Of a DNA stretch of 64,000 nt, positions 38,501 through 50,500 are shown piece after piece. The notes below the pieces were generated by a model. The model had not been told where the DNA came from. It did not search any database and worked only from the letters and a program-made list of their open reading frames with translations. Origin of the DNA: Aphelocoma coerulescens (Eukaryota; Chordata; Aves; Passeriformes; Corvidae); contig NC_091016.1 in the NCBI RefSeq assembly GCF_041296385.1, positions 11,753,997 to 11,817,996 of the forward strand, written 5' to 3'. Numbering within the stretch: the first letter of the stretch is position 1; the number at the start of each line of letters is the position of its first letter. The translations under genes were made by a program, and so were the position numbers.

Positions 38501-41500
38501 ATGTATAATGATAGTCATCTTTTGCAGCAACTCAAATTTTCTTTTAGTGCACTCAATCACAGAGAATATTTTTCAGCATTTTTCAGAATGCTTCCTCATC
38601 CTGGTGTTAAAATTAGATAGTTCTTTGCATTAAAACTGTACAGATGAAAATGTACCCAGTTTCTTTCCCTTTTCTTAGAGGGTTTATTTGATACTTAATG
38701 ATGTCTCATAGCTGTGCTTACCTCCCTGCTTTTTTTCTCAACACATGAATATGGATATAACTCTAGACCGTCCATTTTACTTACTGCCTGCCTATTAAAC
38801 AATTCTTGCATCTTGAGCAAGAGGAGTATTCAGCCTGTACTTAGTGCGTGTGTTTCAGGGTTTATCTCCTGTCTCATAGAGTGTCTGCACATACTGGTTG
38901 TATCTGGGGACAAGTAAGCAACCTTCTTGTACTGCTGCTTGGAATATGATAAAAAATGCCTGCTCCTGAGACCAAATCATTCGTCTTAATCTCTGAAGAG
39001 CAAGGCTTTGGTGAAGAGCACCATCTTTGTGTTTGTCCAGGTCACAGCTGTGCAAACAGGAATTTTGGCATGAGTAGTTCAAATGTTTATTTGTACCAAA
39101 CCCCCCCCCCCCAACCCAATCAACATCCTTTTAAATCTTACAAGAATTTTGAATTCTCCTGTGAAGATGAATATTCAACACATCAGTAGCAGGTAACGAC
39201 TTTTTAAAATACTTTATTTAAATACTATGTGGAAAATGTTGAATAATCATGTAATTTGTACATTGTCATTTACTAGATTTTTCTACCTTTTTAGATATCC
39301 AAGATTGAGTCCTGGATAGGTAAGTATTCTGAACACTTTTTTTTAGCAGTAACTGTTTCAAATAAAAGCTAAGATGAAGTTTATTCACTTTTTTCTCTGA
39401 TCTCAAAATATTTTTTAGGCTACTCCTTAGATAACTTGCTTATGACTTAGCATGTGTGTCTAAATGCACAGTAAGGCTCCTTATAAACATTACACTTATT
39501 CATGAACTGAAAAAAGTTACTCCCATTTTTTCATTTTGTCTTGCTCAGTTTTCAGAAGCATTTTATGTGTCTTTAGGCCGATTGATTTTGGTAGCCTGTA
39601 CTAGAAATTTTCTCCCAAGACCTGAACAGGGATGTAAATGCCAGAACAGTAGTAGTTAATATTGTATATTTGTGTGCATGTGCATAAATGCACTGGTTTT
39701 AATTCAACTTTCTCCTTTAATTTGCAGCCTTCCAGTCTGGTGTTTTTCTTGCCTCTTCATGACCTCGTGTCTTGAGCAGCCTAGCTGGATCCCCTGGTTC
39801 CTGTTTCTTCTTGTTTCAAAATTCTGCTTTCTCCCGTTTTAGATTCCCTACCCTTTTATATTCATATGCATATACTAGCTTTTTGCTACCTGTTTTGGTC
39901 TTTGCTGTTTATCCTAAAACTTTGGTTGGGTTCCATCCAATATTTTCCATGTGGTGTTGGCTCTCCTGGATTCCGTGCTACAGTTTAGTACCTGCAATTA
40001 GTTTGTCGAACAGCCCTGATGTGCTTTTGAGGTTTTAGTGACCTGATGGTCCTCAACTACGTTTCTGTTCTGCTGCTTTGTCTTGCTCTAAGTAGACATT
40101 GGAGAAGACATTAAGGCTGCCCTATTTAGAACATTTTTTAAAGAAGCAAGAGAGCTTGTGGATTGTGGGGGATAAGCAAAGTGAAAGTGTTCTAGATAAA
40201 GTGCAAACAACTCCCCTCAACAACAACACCACCACATCTCCTCTTGAACATGTTTAGATTTGTGAGATGTTTGTTCTGCCCCTTTCTGCTCTAATTAGAA
40301 AATGCAGTTGTATTTTAGCTTCTAGGCTAAAGGGAGTTCTTCCTTTTTTTTCCCCCCTTCTGTCAAGTAATATCTCGATTTCTATTCAATTTTGTATAGT
40401 TTTGATGAGCCTTTCTTTGCAAGTGCTCAGCTGTGGAATCCCTTATGCTCCACACCATAAGAAAATTGCTGCTGAATAGAGGGTCTTAGACTCATCTGAA
40501 ATATGTTTTGTTTTCTTGTGTAACACATTTCCTTAAAAATACTTGTTTTGAAAATGGTTATGAATGAAACTCTTCCATTATCTGGCTGGTCCTTTGCTAA
40601 TGGATTCAGAAAAGTCATTAAGCATGTGTGTATTGTGATCTCTGGCACAAAGTGAGGCATTTGGGGGAAAATACCAAGTTTTAGTGTCTTTTGGTGTTCA
40701 TGTTGCAGTAGTTCATGTTGATTTCTGTATATGCAAATTTAAAGTGTTCACACGCTCAAACTTTTAAGCTTTTTGTGCTATTACGGTGTTGTAGTATAGC
40801 AAGGATTTAAAATCTTAGTTTGACTTTCAATTCAGTTACAAAGCAGGAACATATTAACATAGTACAAAATTAACATTACAAAAATATTTAAATGTAAAGC
40901 TGTTATGTATGAGTTTCTGGTATATAAAACTCTTCTTTTGTATCATTCTTGGTGTGTGAATCCTTTTTGGGGGGAATGGGCAGGTGGTCCAGGGAAGAAA
41001 ACTTGATAAATTTTTTTTGTGCAAATTGAGTAAGATTTGTCATCGGAGTTTATAAGGACGTCTTTTTCAGTGTATGAAATAAAATGGTAACACAGGCTTT
41101 GTGAAGTTTAGTAATTAAATACTTTTAACTTGAAAAGTAGCATTTGCTCAATATATAAGTAGTGAGTTTGTTTTTCTGAGTTTAGAATATGGGATTGAAG
41201 TTCTTGCTATAATCATGTGAACTGACATTGTCATGGGAATTCTCATTGGAGCAGACCTCTTAATGGTTTTATATTTCTTTGTATGTTTTGGTAACATAGA
41301 TCTATCCAAATAAAGCACTCTTTCTGATTGTTGGGTCTGAAATACGTATTTTTAAATAACAATGTAACTTGATTGCCTGAGATTTTTGCAGTGATGAAAT
41401 CTAAATAGTTCCTTAAAGCTATTTTGGGAGTAATTGAAACTTTGGTTTTTTTTCTTGTGTTTCAGGGAAATGAGGCAAGCTACCCTTTGGAAATGTGCTC

Positions 41501-44500
41501 ACACTGTAAGTTTTTTTAATTGCTACGTTATATTGTTACAGAAGTGAATTTTACTTGGGGATTGATATGTACAGTTTCCATGTAGGTTATGCAGTTTATA
41601 TACTAACCAAAAGAACAAAATTAAAAGGGTTAAAAATTACCTTTGGAAATAATACAGCTTTTGCTGTTAATTGTAAAATCAAAAATCAGTCCATCTTTAA
41701 AATAAAAATCACTTAAAGTTTTGAGGGTTTTCTTTGAGTCTTCCATTAGAATATAAAAAAACTTACGATAGTCTTGATGTTTGTAGGGTGAAGTGTAGTT
41801 CGACTGGTGGGGCTTTTCCCTCAGTCCTGGTGCCAGTTCCTCAGAGATGTGGAGCAGCTCATGGTGCAGTCTGTGCTGTGTTAGGAGTGAAGTATATTGC
41901 TTAAACTGGCTTTGTGCCCTCAGAGGAAGGAGAGGTTGAGACTAAATGAGCTTTTTTTTTCCCCTGTGTATGCTTGTAGCCAAGCAGTTAGGTGAGAACT
42001 CACTTGGTGTTACTTGCTTTTGGCTACGTGAGACTAAAATTCAGTGCTCCATCTCATGGGGTTAATCTACCCTGTAAAAATGAAGGATTTTTTGCTTAAA
42101 GCTGACCAAAGAAGGGGTTGTCTTTTGAAATGTCCTTGTGGTGTTGTGCTAAGTGTACCTATTCTTAGCTATTTTTTCCATGGAATGATTTTTTTCAGCC
42201 CTAAAGTGTGCATAGACGTGTGTGTCTTCTGAACCACTTGATAAAATTCCTTATCTTGGGTGAATCGGATCTTGTTTTTAAACAGAGTAGCTATTCAAGA
42301 GAGGGAATATTTTCTAGATTTCTTTCACAGTGCTTGTCTCTGGGTCTTGTAATTCAAACTGTAACAGAAAATAGATAATCATGGAGAAATCTTTGTCTAA
42401 ATATGTTTTTTTTCAGAGAAATGAGGCTTTAGCTGCTAATTTGAAAGTCCTCTGTGCCTAATAGGAACATCTATGTGGATTCTAATTTGAGTCATAAGTT
42501 TGCAAACACTTGAGAATCTTATCCACCGTAGTGCATAGCTATGTAATGCTCTCAGTACATTTTGTTAAACGCAAATATATGGTTGGAGTTTTGTATTCAA
42601 TGAAGACTTCAGTAGTGTTTTCCTGAATCATATATATATATCTCAATCTTACATTACTGCTCCATTGGTCAGTGTTTAGTTAGGGACGAACTGGTTTCTG
42701 AAGAGTTATTTTTGTAGCTAGTCGTGTTAATGTCAGAGTTGTAAGCAGTTTGTTGCTATCCTTAACTTCTGATTCTAGGACAAGCTGTATTCATTGGTAG
42801 CAACGGGAAGCCTAAAGGTTTATTACTGAGCTTTTTGCCCATTTTTATTGCAGAGAAAGTGAGGATTTCCACATTATATTCTATGGTTAAACTGTATGTT
42901 GGAGCTATTGTTGTTTAAATGTGAAGTTTTGCATGATTAGAGCTTTTTCTGCTCTGATGGCCTTTCTCACAGAAGAAGGTCAGCTCGCCCTGGGCAACAT
43001 AACTATACACATGGGGAAAATGGAGTTTTCACTGTCCCTTTGCTTGGATGAGCCCAGTCACTGCAATGAAAGTGCTGTGATTAAAGATCCTGCGTGCCTC
43101 AATATTCTGAAAGCCAGGGATTTGGGGTGTGGATGTGCACTGCTGCATGTTTGGAAGCAAGTCCACCAAGTAGACGTTCACAATGTTCTTCAAATGTTAA
43201 ATGTTCCAGCTGCTTCTCAGAAATTGTCACTGACAGGTTTAAAGCTTTCAAGGCAAGGCCAGGCAATGTCTTTGAAGATTATCAGATACGGATTTTGAAT
43301 GGTTATACTTTTTGGAGACTGCCAGTTAGTAATAGTGTATTAATGCTATTTGCACGGGGGCATTGGGTCATAACCTCTCCTTGGTGCTGCAGTTGCTACT
43401 TTGGTGTCTCGTAAGAATATTTTTGTGTTAAAGTTGGCAGTTATGTGAAGCGAATTCAGGATACCTTGGAGAGGATGCACACCATTAAACAGTCAAGCAT
43501 ATGCTTTTAACCTTTCATTTTAGAACATTAGTTCTTCTCAGTGGGTGAATTAGTGTTGTTGGATTCCTTAAAGTGGTTTGGTTTTGTTTCTCAGCTGTGC
43601 TGTGCCAGAAGTTGCTGAAAACCTAGCACTGCTTTCCATGGTGAAAATTTGATGCCAGCCAAAATCTGTAAAATTATCCGTAAGAAAATTTTATCATAGC
43701 AAAAAGATGTGGAGAAAACTATTTTGTAATAAGTAAAGAATAGTTTATAGTGTAGTATTTTTAATATAAACACTCTTTTGTAGAGTGTTTGGATTTTAGG
43801 ACAAGGAGACTAGTTTTTCTAACTTAGGAAATTGTAATTGACACATCTGAAGTCATGAAGAGGATTAGGCCAGCTGTGTGTAAGCATAGACAAGACAAGT
43901 GGTTGAAGTGTTCTCAAGGGCGTCATCTTTTTGAAATCTGATCTCCAAGACTGAAATGGCTGACTTGGTTGCTACTCTGAAACGTTATATTTGTGAATCA
44001 GATGAGACTGTAGGTAAAGGTGAGAATTTTGCTGAAGGTCTGTTTTATTTTGAGATCTCTGCAATCCCAATTCTTCTGGGGGAATTAGTCTGGAAACATT
44101 TAAAATTCATTTCAGAACATGTTTGATTTAGACAGTATTTTTCCTAATACCTTAGAAATACTCTTGTCTATAATGATTTCATGTTCAAAAAATAAGTGGA
44201 AATAGGGCTCTCTGTGACCACACTCTGGTCTGGTTTTTGTTAGTTAAACCTTTGAGCCAGTATTCTAAGAGTAGCTGAAAAGCCAACCTTTTAAGTACAG
44301 TTTTAAACATTTAGGTAAACATTTAGATTTCAGAAGTGCTTAGCACTTAATTGGTGAGAGATGTGCAGCTTTTCCAAGGTCTGTACCCTTTGCAGATGCC
44401 TGTGTGTATATCGTGTGCTTTGCAGCAATGGATGCCCAATGCTTCTTAATATGTAAACAATTATCCTGTTAAAGCATAAGTGAATGTAATGGATTTCAGA

Positions 44501-47500
44501 AATCTGTAGTTATAGGGCATTCTTTACTTTTGGCTCTCACATTAATAAAAAGCTAGTTATGTACCTTTATGTTAACTGGAAAAAATATCATTAATTTTTT
44601 TTCAGAAATTACTGTTTCTAACATAGAGCACACTGAAATAGGCTTTTAATAAAGCTTTTTGAGTTGCCACTTGAATAGTTTTTACAGTCTTATCTGAGCA
44701 TCAGTTACATGCATAACAATTTGAAACAGAATTGGTTTAAAGTATGATGGGTCATCCCCTACTGCTGTGTTGGGGGGAAGGAGTGAGGAACTCAGTAGTG
44801 TGGATCAGCATATTAGAAAGTGAACAACTGGGAGATAAGACTCCTGCACTAAAATGAGAGTGAGGCAAAGTATTTGCATGTAGTTTCTTGGAAGCATTTT
44901 AATGTGATTCATCGTATTTTTAGATATATGCAAAGGAATTGAAGAGATGAAGCAGGTGTTGGCCCTAAGAATTTTAATACTTGGATGGAAGAGGAATCTT
45001 TTGAAAGTACTGATAGTTCTTTTAACAAAAAACTCCTTACTACCAGAACTACTTAGCACCCACCTTATGTTAATTACAAGGAGAACAAAACTCAAAATGG
45101 ATTATGAAATAAACATAAATAATTCCATGTGTTTTAGAACAGTGCAGAACTTGATGTTTGTACAGGACTGCCAACAAAGCGTTTTAAAGAAGAGCACTTA
45201 CCAGTTATTATTTCCAGCCAGTTGGTAAGTTTGTGAGCTCAGGCATCAGTGCCAAGCTGATGGAATACTGTCTGATTCTGCTGAAAAGCATAGGAAGCAC
45301 AGAGCAGAGCCCCCTGTCATCTGGGGAGCCCAGCACTAAAAAGGCTAATTCGGATCTGAGGTAGAGGAATGCTCAGGGTTGCTCAGAGTGTGGTGATGAG
45401 TCACAGGCAAACTCTGCCTCAAACAGTGTAAACAAAGCTCAGTCCTCCTGATTTTCTCAGTGGTGGTATTGCCCTTTTTACACTACTGTGAACTTGGACT
45501 TTCCTAGGATTTCCTAATGTTTTTATTTGTCCTGGTCTCCTGAGCTGGTCTTCTAAAATTCTGTCTGCTACTGCCACCATCAGTCCTTTCAGCTCAGAAG
45601 CTTTCCCTTGATCTGAACTATCTTGTGCCTTGCATTTCCAGCAGTACTTAAGAGAGTTTGTGTGGGCACAAAGTCATATTTTGTTCAGACACTAAAAATT
45701 TAATTGAGCACTCTGTTCTTCAGTGAAAGCTATGTGGAATTTTAAGAAAGTCTTTTGATAAGGACAAGGAAAATAAAGGTCTTGTAAAAAATGGGAACAT
45801 CCATTTTGGATGGGAACTGTTGTATGTGTGCGTTCTTGGAGATAATGTCAACAAAAAATGGATAAGATATTATTGAAATTGCTGTTACACATAAATGTAT
45901 GATGTTTTCCTTTAAAAAAATCCAAAGGAGAACGAAGAAACAAACATTAAACCCTAGAAGACCTACACGTTTTTTAGGTTAATTCAGCTTAGGCAGGGAG
46001 AGTCACCAGAAATGAAGGCTGCAAACTGAAGAAAGAGTAGATAGAAGGTATGCAAATCTAAGCCATTTTATACTGTAATGTATTCATCCCTTATTTTATA
46101 TTTATATTCTTACTTCTTCAGGCTGTTTTATGAAGACAGAGATGCTACTCAAATACAAATTTTTTTCAAGTGTATAAGCTTTTTAAAATTCAGCTTGTGG
46201 AAGGGCATTTCATGGCAATATATTTAAGGAAAAATAATGAGATTCTGATATGAGATCTCATACAGTCAGTTATGAACACAGTGGTCTCCAGATGTTTATC
46301 CAGTTATGTTCATTAGGAACAGAGGCTTTTATGCTCAGGAACTATTAAAGGAAATTTTCTTAGTCCTGCATTTATTTTGCTTTTTCATTATTTTCTCCTC
46401 CAGGTACTGTCATTCATGGATTATCAATTGCCAGAAACAAAACATTGGAAGAGTTTCCTATTTGGTCAGCTTTTGGCAGAGATACTGATTTTTTTCAGTA
46501 CTGTTCTTTGACTTGTTTTTTTTTTTTTCTCCCCTCAAGGAAAGAACCTCTCTCAGATCTCCAGTGCAGGCAAACCCTCTGCTTAAATGTTTCACGGTTT
46601 GGAATGAGAAATTTGTAATCCTATTTCTAGTAGCAACTGCTGCTAGATACTTGAACCTGGACTGTGCATTGGAGTTGAGCTGGTATGAGCTATGAAATGG
46701 GATGTGTGTATATGTGGAGAAAGAGTAATTAACATTTTTAAAGTATCAGGACTCCTTAATTTCATAATTGAGGCAGCTGTTGCTTTGTTACAGCTCAGCA
46801 AAATGTTAACATTCTTGAGAAATATTCTTACATGCCTTTGCAACCTCCTCCCTTTCCTGTGATCTGATTCTTATCTTTATCATCCATAATCTTGACCTCC
46901 TTGTACAATCTTGAAAACAAAACAAATTTCTTCTCTTACACTTGCTAGTTTGTAAATTTCAGGATCTTGTTAACTAGAAATGCGAGGCTAGCTAACCCGG
47001 CAGTGGTTCTTGTGCCGAGCAGATGATGGCAGAGCAGCCTTGCTTGTTAATACTGTGTCCGGTGGATCAATTTCTGAGTGCCTCAAGAAAATGTTCTTTT
47101 TATAGTTCGTATTGGTAGTTCCTGCTAGAGATACATTAACTCAAAATAAAATACCTTTGTGACAGAGTTTGTTTTCTTAGCACATCTTGTGTGGGAGGTC
47201 TTGTCTCTCTGCAGTGGCAGAGTTGGTCTTGTCTCTTTTGTGCCAGCTTGTGCCAATTTAAGCTGTGTAGCAGTGTGTGTGTGACTCGTATATGTGGTAA
47301 TTAACTCCACTTTGTAGCAGAACACTAACAGAACTCTGGGTGTCGCTTTTTAGTCTTTGCTCATATATTTGTGAGGAAAAAGTAGCGTGGACTTGAGCTC
47401 CCAAACCAGGAAATGGAACTGAAGTAATGAAATAAGACTTTCTTTAATGCGACCTCTGGGTTGTGAGAAAATGATGTTACCTAATGGCCAGAGGTCTGTA

Positions 47501-50500
47501 GTCCTGCTTCTGGCAGCTCTGTGTTTACATCTTAATTTGTGAAAATGTCATCACTGTGTTTTGGTACTTAGCAGTTTTTTACATGTCACTTAGAAATGTT
47601 ATAGAACTTGCATTTCCTTAACTCATTCATTTTTGTGGCAAGGGAGACGAGATCCAGCTGTGTTAATGCTGCTATCATTTTCCTCCATTTTGATTTTGTG
47701 AAATTGCAGAACTAGGAAGTATTTCAGGTTGCTTAGGAGGCCTTAGAACTCACCAAAATGGAAAGATTAGTCTTTCTATTAATATTGGAAGTGAGATTCC
47801 ACTGATCTGTAAGAAACTGGCAGTGCATTATATACACCATAGATACTACTTTCATTTTGCTATTTAGTTGTTTTAAAGTGAAGTAATATGGGTATAAGTT
47901 ATGTCTATTCATACACTTAATTTTACAAGGGAAAATGTGCTTATGTAGGTAGTGTGATAAGCCACCCTTAATATTTTTATGCTTTTTCAAATGCTTGTGC
48001 TGTGAGAATTCTTTGAGGATATCAACTCTTTCTATGTGAGTTGCACGTAGAGCTTGCACTAAAAATGAAGTATCCACATTTGCAGCTTGCCAACGTGCTA
48101 TCTTTACATTAAATTGGGGTGGGCCCAGTAATTGTCCACTGGCAGGACTGGGAGTGAGGAAGAATGGAAGCAAAAGAGTTTCTGTGTGCAGAAGCAAAAG
48201 TTGGCAAATACCTTCAGTGTGTTGGTGAGAAGCAGCATTTTGTGCTGATGGACTCATAAAATTGCCCGAGGAGCTCTGTTTTGCCATTCCTTTTTAATAC
48301 TGTCTTCATTTAGTCACATGATGATGTTCTACATCTCCTGCTGTGTCATCTGGAGGGGTTCTTGGGTAGCTGTGCAGTGTGCTCCTGCCATTGCTGTGGT
48401 GTCATACTGTTCAGGGCACACCTCCAGTCTTGTTCAAGGCTTCTGCAGAAACTGGGGGTAAAAGGAATATTTCACTGCAATCGAGAGATTAATTACGTGA
48501 AATACCACACTGCTTACTAGAAACTGAGGAAAGCAGATTATGTTTAGTCTTACTTTTATGGTCCTAGAGGGAGAATCAGGTCCATCACTTTCTGGCACAG
48601 CAAAGAGAAGATTATTCTGGGACTGTAGACTGTTTTTTGCCCTTTCCCTCTGCGGTTGCAAGCCATAACTGACTAACTGAGACAGACTAACTGCAGAATG
48701 TCAGAATTTACCATTCAGAAAAAATAAGTCTTGACAGAAAATCATCTTGTGCCTTTGGAGTTCTGGCAGGCTCTGTCTTTCGTTCTGAAATAGTACAGTT
48801 CTGAGGAGACTGTGTCTCATTGGATTGTAGACAAGGATATCAAGGAATTGAAGTGGAAGTTCATTACTGTTGGTAGAGGATCAGGTCCTTGAGTTGGCTG
48901 CAATTTCAAAACATCAAAAGACTCAGAGCTGTGTGGTTTTATGCTGCACTTTTACAAAAACCTAAGAAGGTATTAATGTGATGTGAAGTGGATCAGGTGG
49001 ATGCGTGTGCCTTGTAGAAGTTAAGATATAATTTTTGTTACTATTGGAGCAAATACACTACTAAATGGAGCTAAGAAACATTGAAGAAGCTGCTCATGTT
49101 AAGGAGGAGGTTGGTAGGGGGAGTTTGCCAGCCTCAGGTTCTGCAAGGTATGTTTGCTGTGGTTTGCTCTGTGCTGGGCTCCTTCAAGGCTTCCTAAGAA
49201 CCTCAGTTCCTCCTTCACAGCCAAAAATGGTGAGCAACATGTGAACAAACTTGGGTCTCGTAAATGAAGTTGCTGACAGGGTATTTTCAGGTTGTTATGG
49301 GGAAATTTTTCCAAGTTTTTCAGCAAAGTACAAGATTGCTTGTAATTATTTTTATGGATTAACAGATTTAGTCTATTCCTCGCATAATCAGATGTTTAAT
49401 TGAGATTCTCTATTAATTTGAAGAGATTAGATGAAGAGGTGCCGCTGCAGAACCTAAATCTACTTTAATTTCTGGGACAAAAAAAAAGCTGTATGCAGGT
49501 TGGGGCTACAGGTGTGCCTATTTCCTGTTTATGATGAAGAGGAAAAATGGTCTTAGGTCAATCAGAGGGATGTTTTGAGTAGGTGAGAGGTAACTGGTAA
49601 ACAGTAGGACTCTTAACCTGCTTAACTTGACACATATCCCAGGAGATCTCATGTTTGCTGTGCTGAAGAGCACTAGTTTTGCTAATACCTTGGATATAAT
49701 TGTCTTTCTAACATACTATGTTAGTCTAGTGTAAACATAATGCTAGCTCCTTCAAAGAACACTTGGTCTCTTCCTTAATTTCTTCATACCTGGTATTTGT
49801 AAGAGCCGTCTGACTAAGAACTAACTAGCTAAGCATCCTCAATCCTTCAAAATGTTGTGTCAGCATGTGATATTCAGTGAGTCACAAGGCTAACTCTATC
49901 ATGGCAGGTGCAGGGAGGAAAAAAGGTAAGTCTTATTTAAAATAAAATTGTGTTTGTCGTCAGAATTTCATGTTATCTTTATAGGTATTTAATAGTTATA
50001 ATAAAGTAGAAGATCTTGCAGGAAAGCAATTAAATGTGCCTTGTTTCCAAACGGCAAAGGGTTTACTGAAGCCTTTCTGAGAATAAGTATGGGGTTGTTT
50101 TTCATTTCAGTTGATGCTGATGAGATAAAACGACTAGGAAAGAGATTTAAGAAGCTTGATTTGGACAACTCTGGTTCTCTGAGCGTGGAAGAGTTCATGT
50201 CTTTACCTGAATTGCAACAGAACCCGTTAGTACAGCGAGTAATAGATATATTTGACACAGATGGCAATGGAGAAGTGGATTTCAAAGGTAAGGCACAGTG
50301 TTTTGTGACAGGTGGTGGTGCTTTAGAATTCGTATTTTTCTTCATCGGAAAGAGGAAAGTTGAAGAAGATTTGTTAATGAAAATAAGGTGCTAATTCCTA
50401 GTGAAACTAAATACCAGTAAAACTAGTTTCTCTGGTGCATTAAGGCACTTCTGAGTGAAATGTTTAAAAGAGCAAATTGTTTAGTAATTGCTTTTAAGGT

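Larger units (their letters stand above)
17565..41465 (+). other. PPP3R1: PPP3R1 intron 1 (23.9 kb)
   Basis: GT donor at 17565, and a TTTCAG-type acceptor ending at 41465 after a T-rich tract. It contains CR1 pieces at 20933-21320, 21611-21665 and 32945-34123, plus A/T simple repeats and a C12 run at 39101-39112. No other exon or RNA gene was recognised. Frames such as 26194-26427, 38042-38299 or 39772-40038 are pyrimidine-rich or T-run artefacts. Confidence 0.85.
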
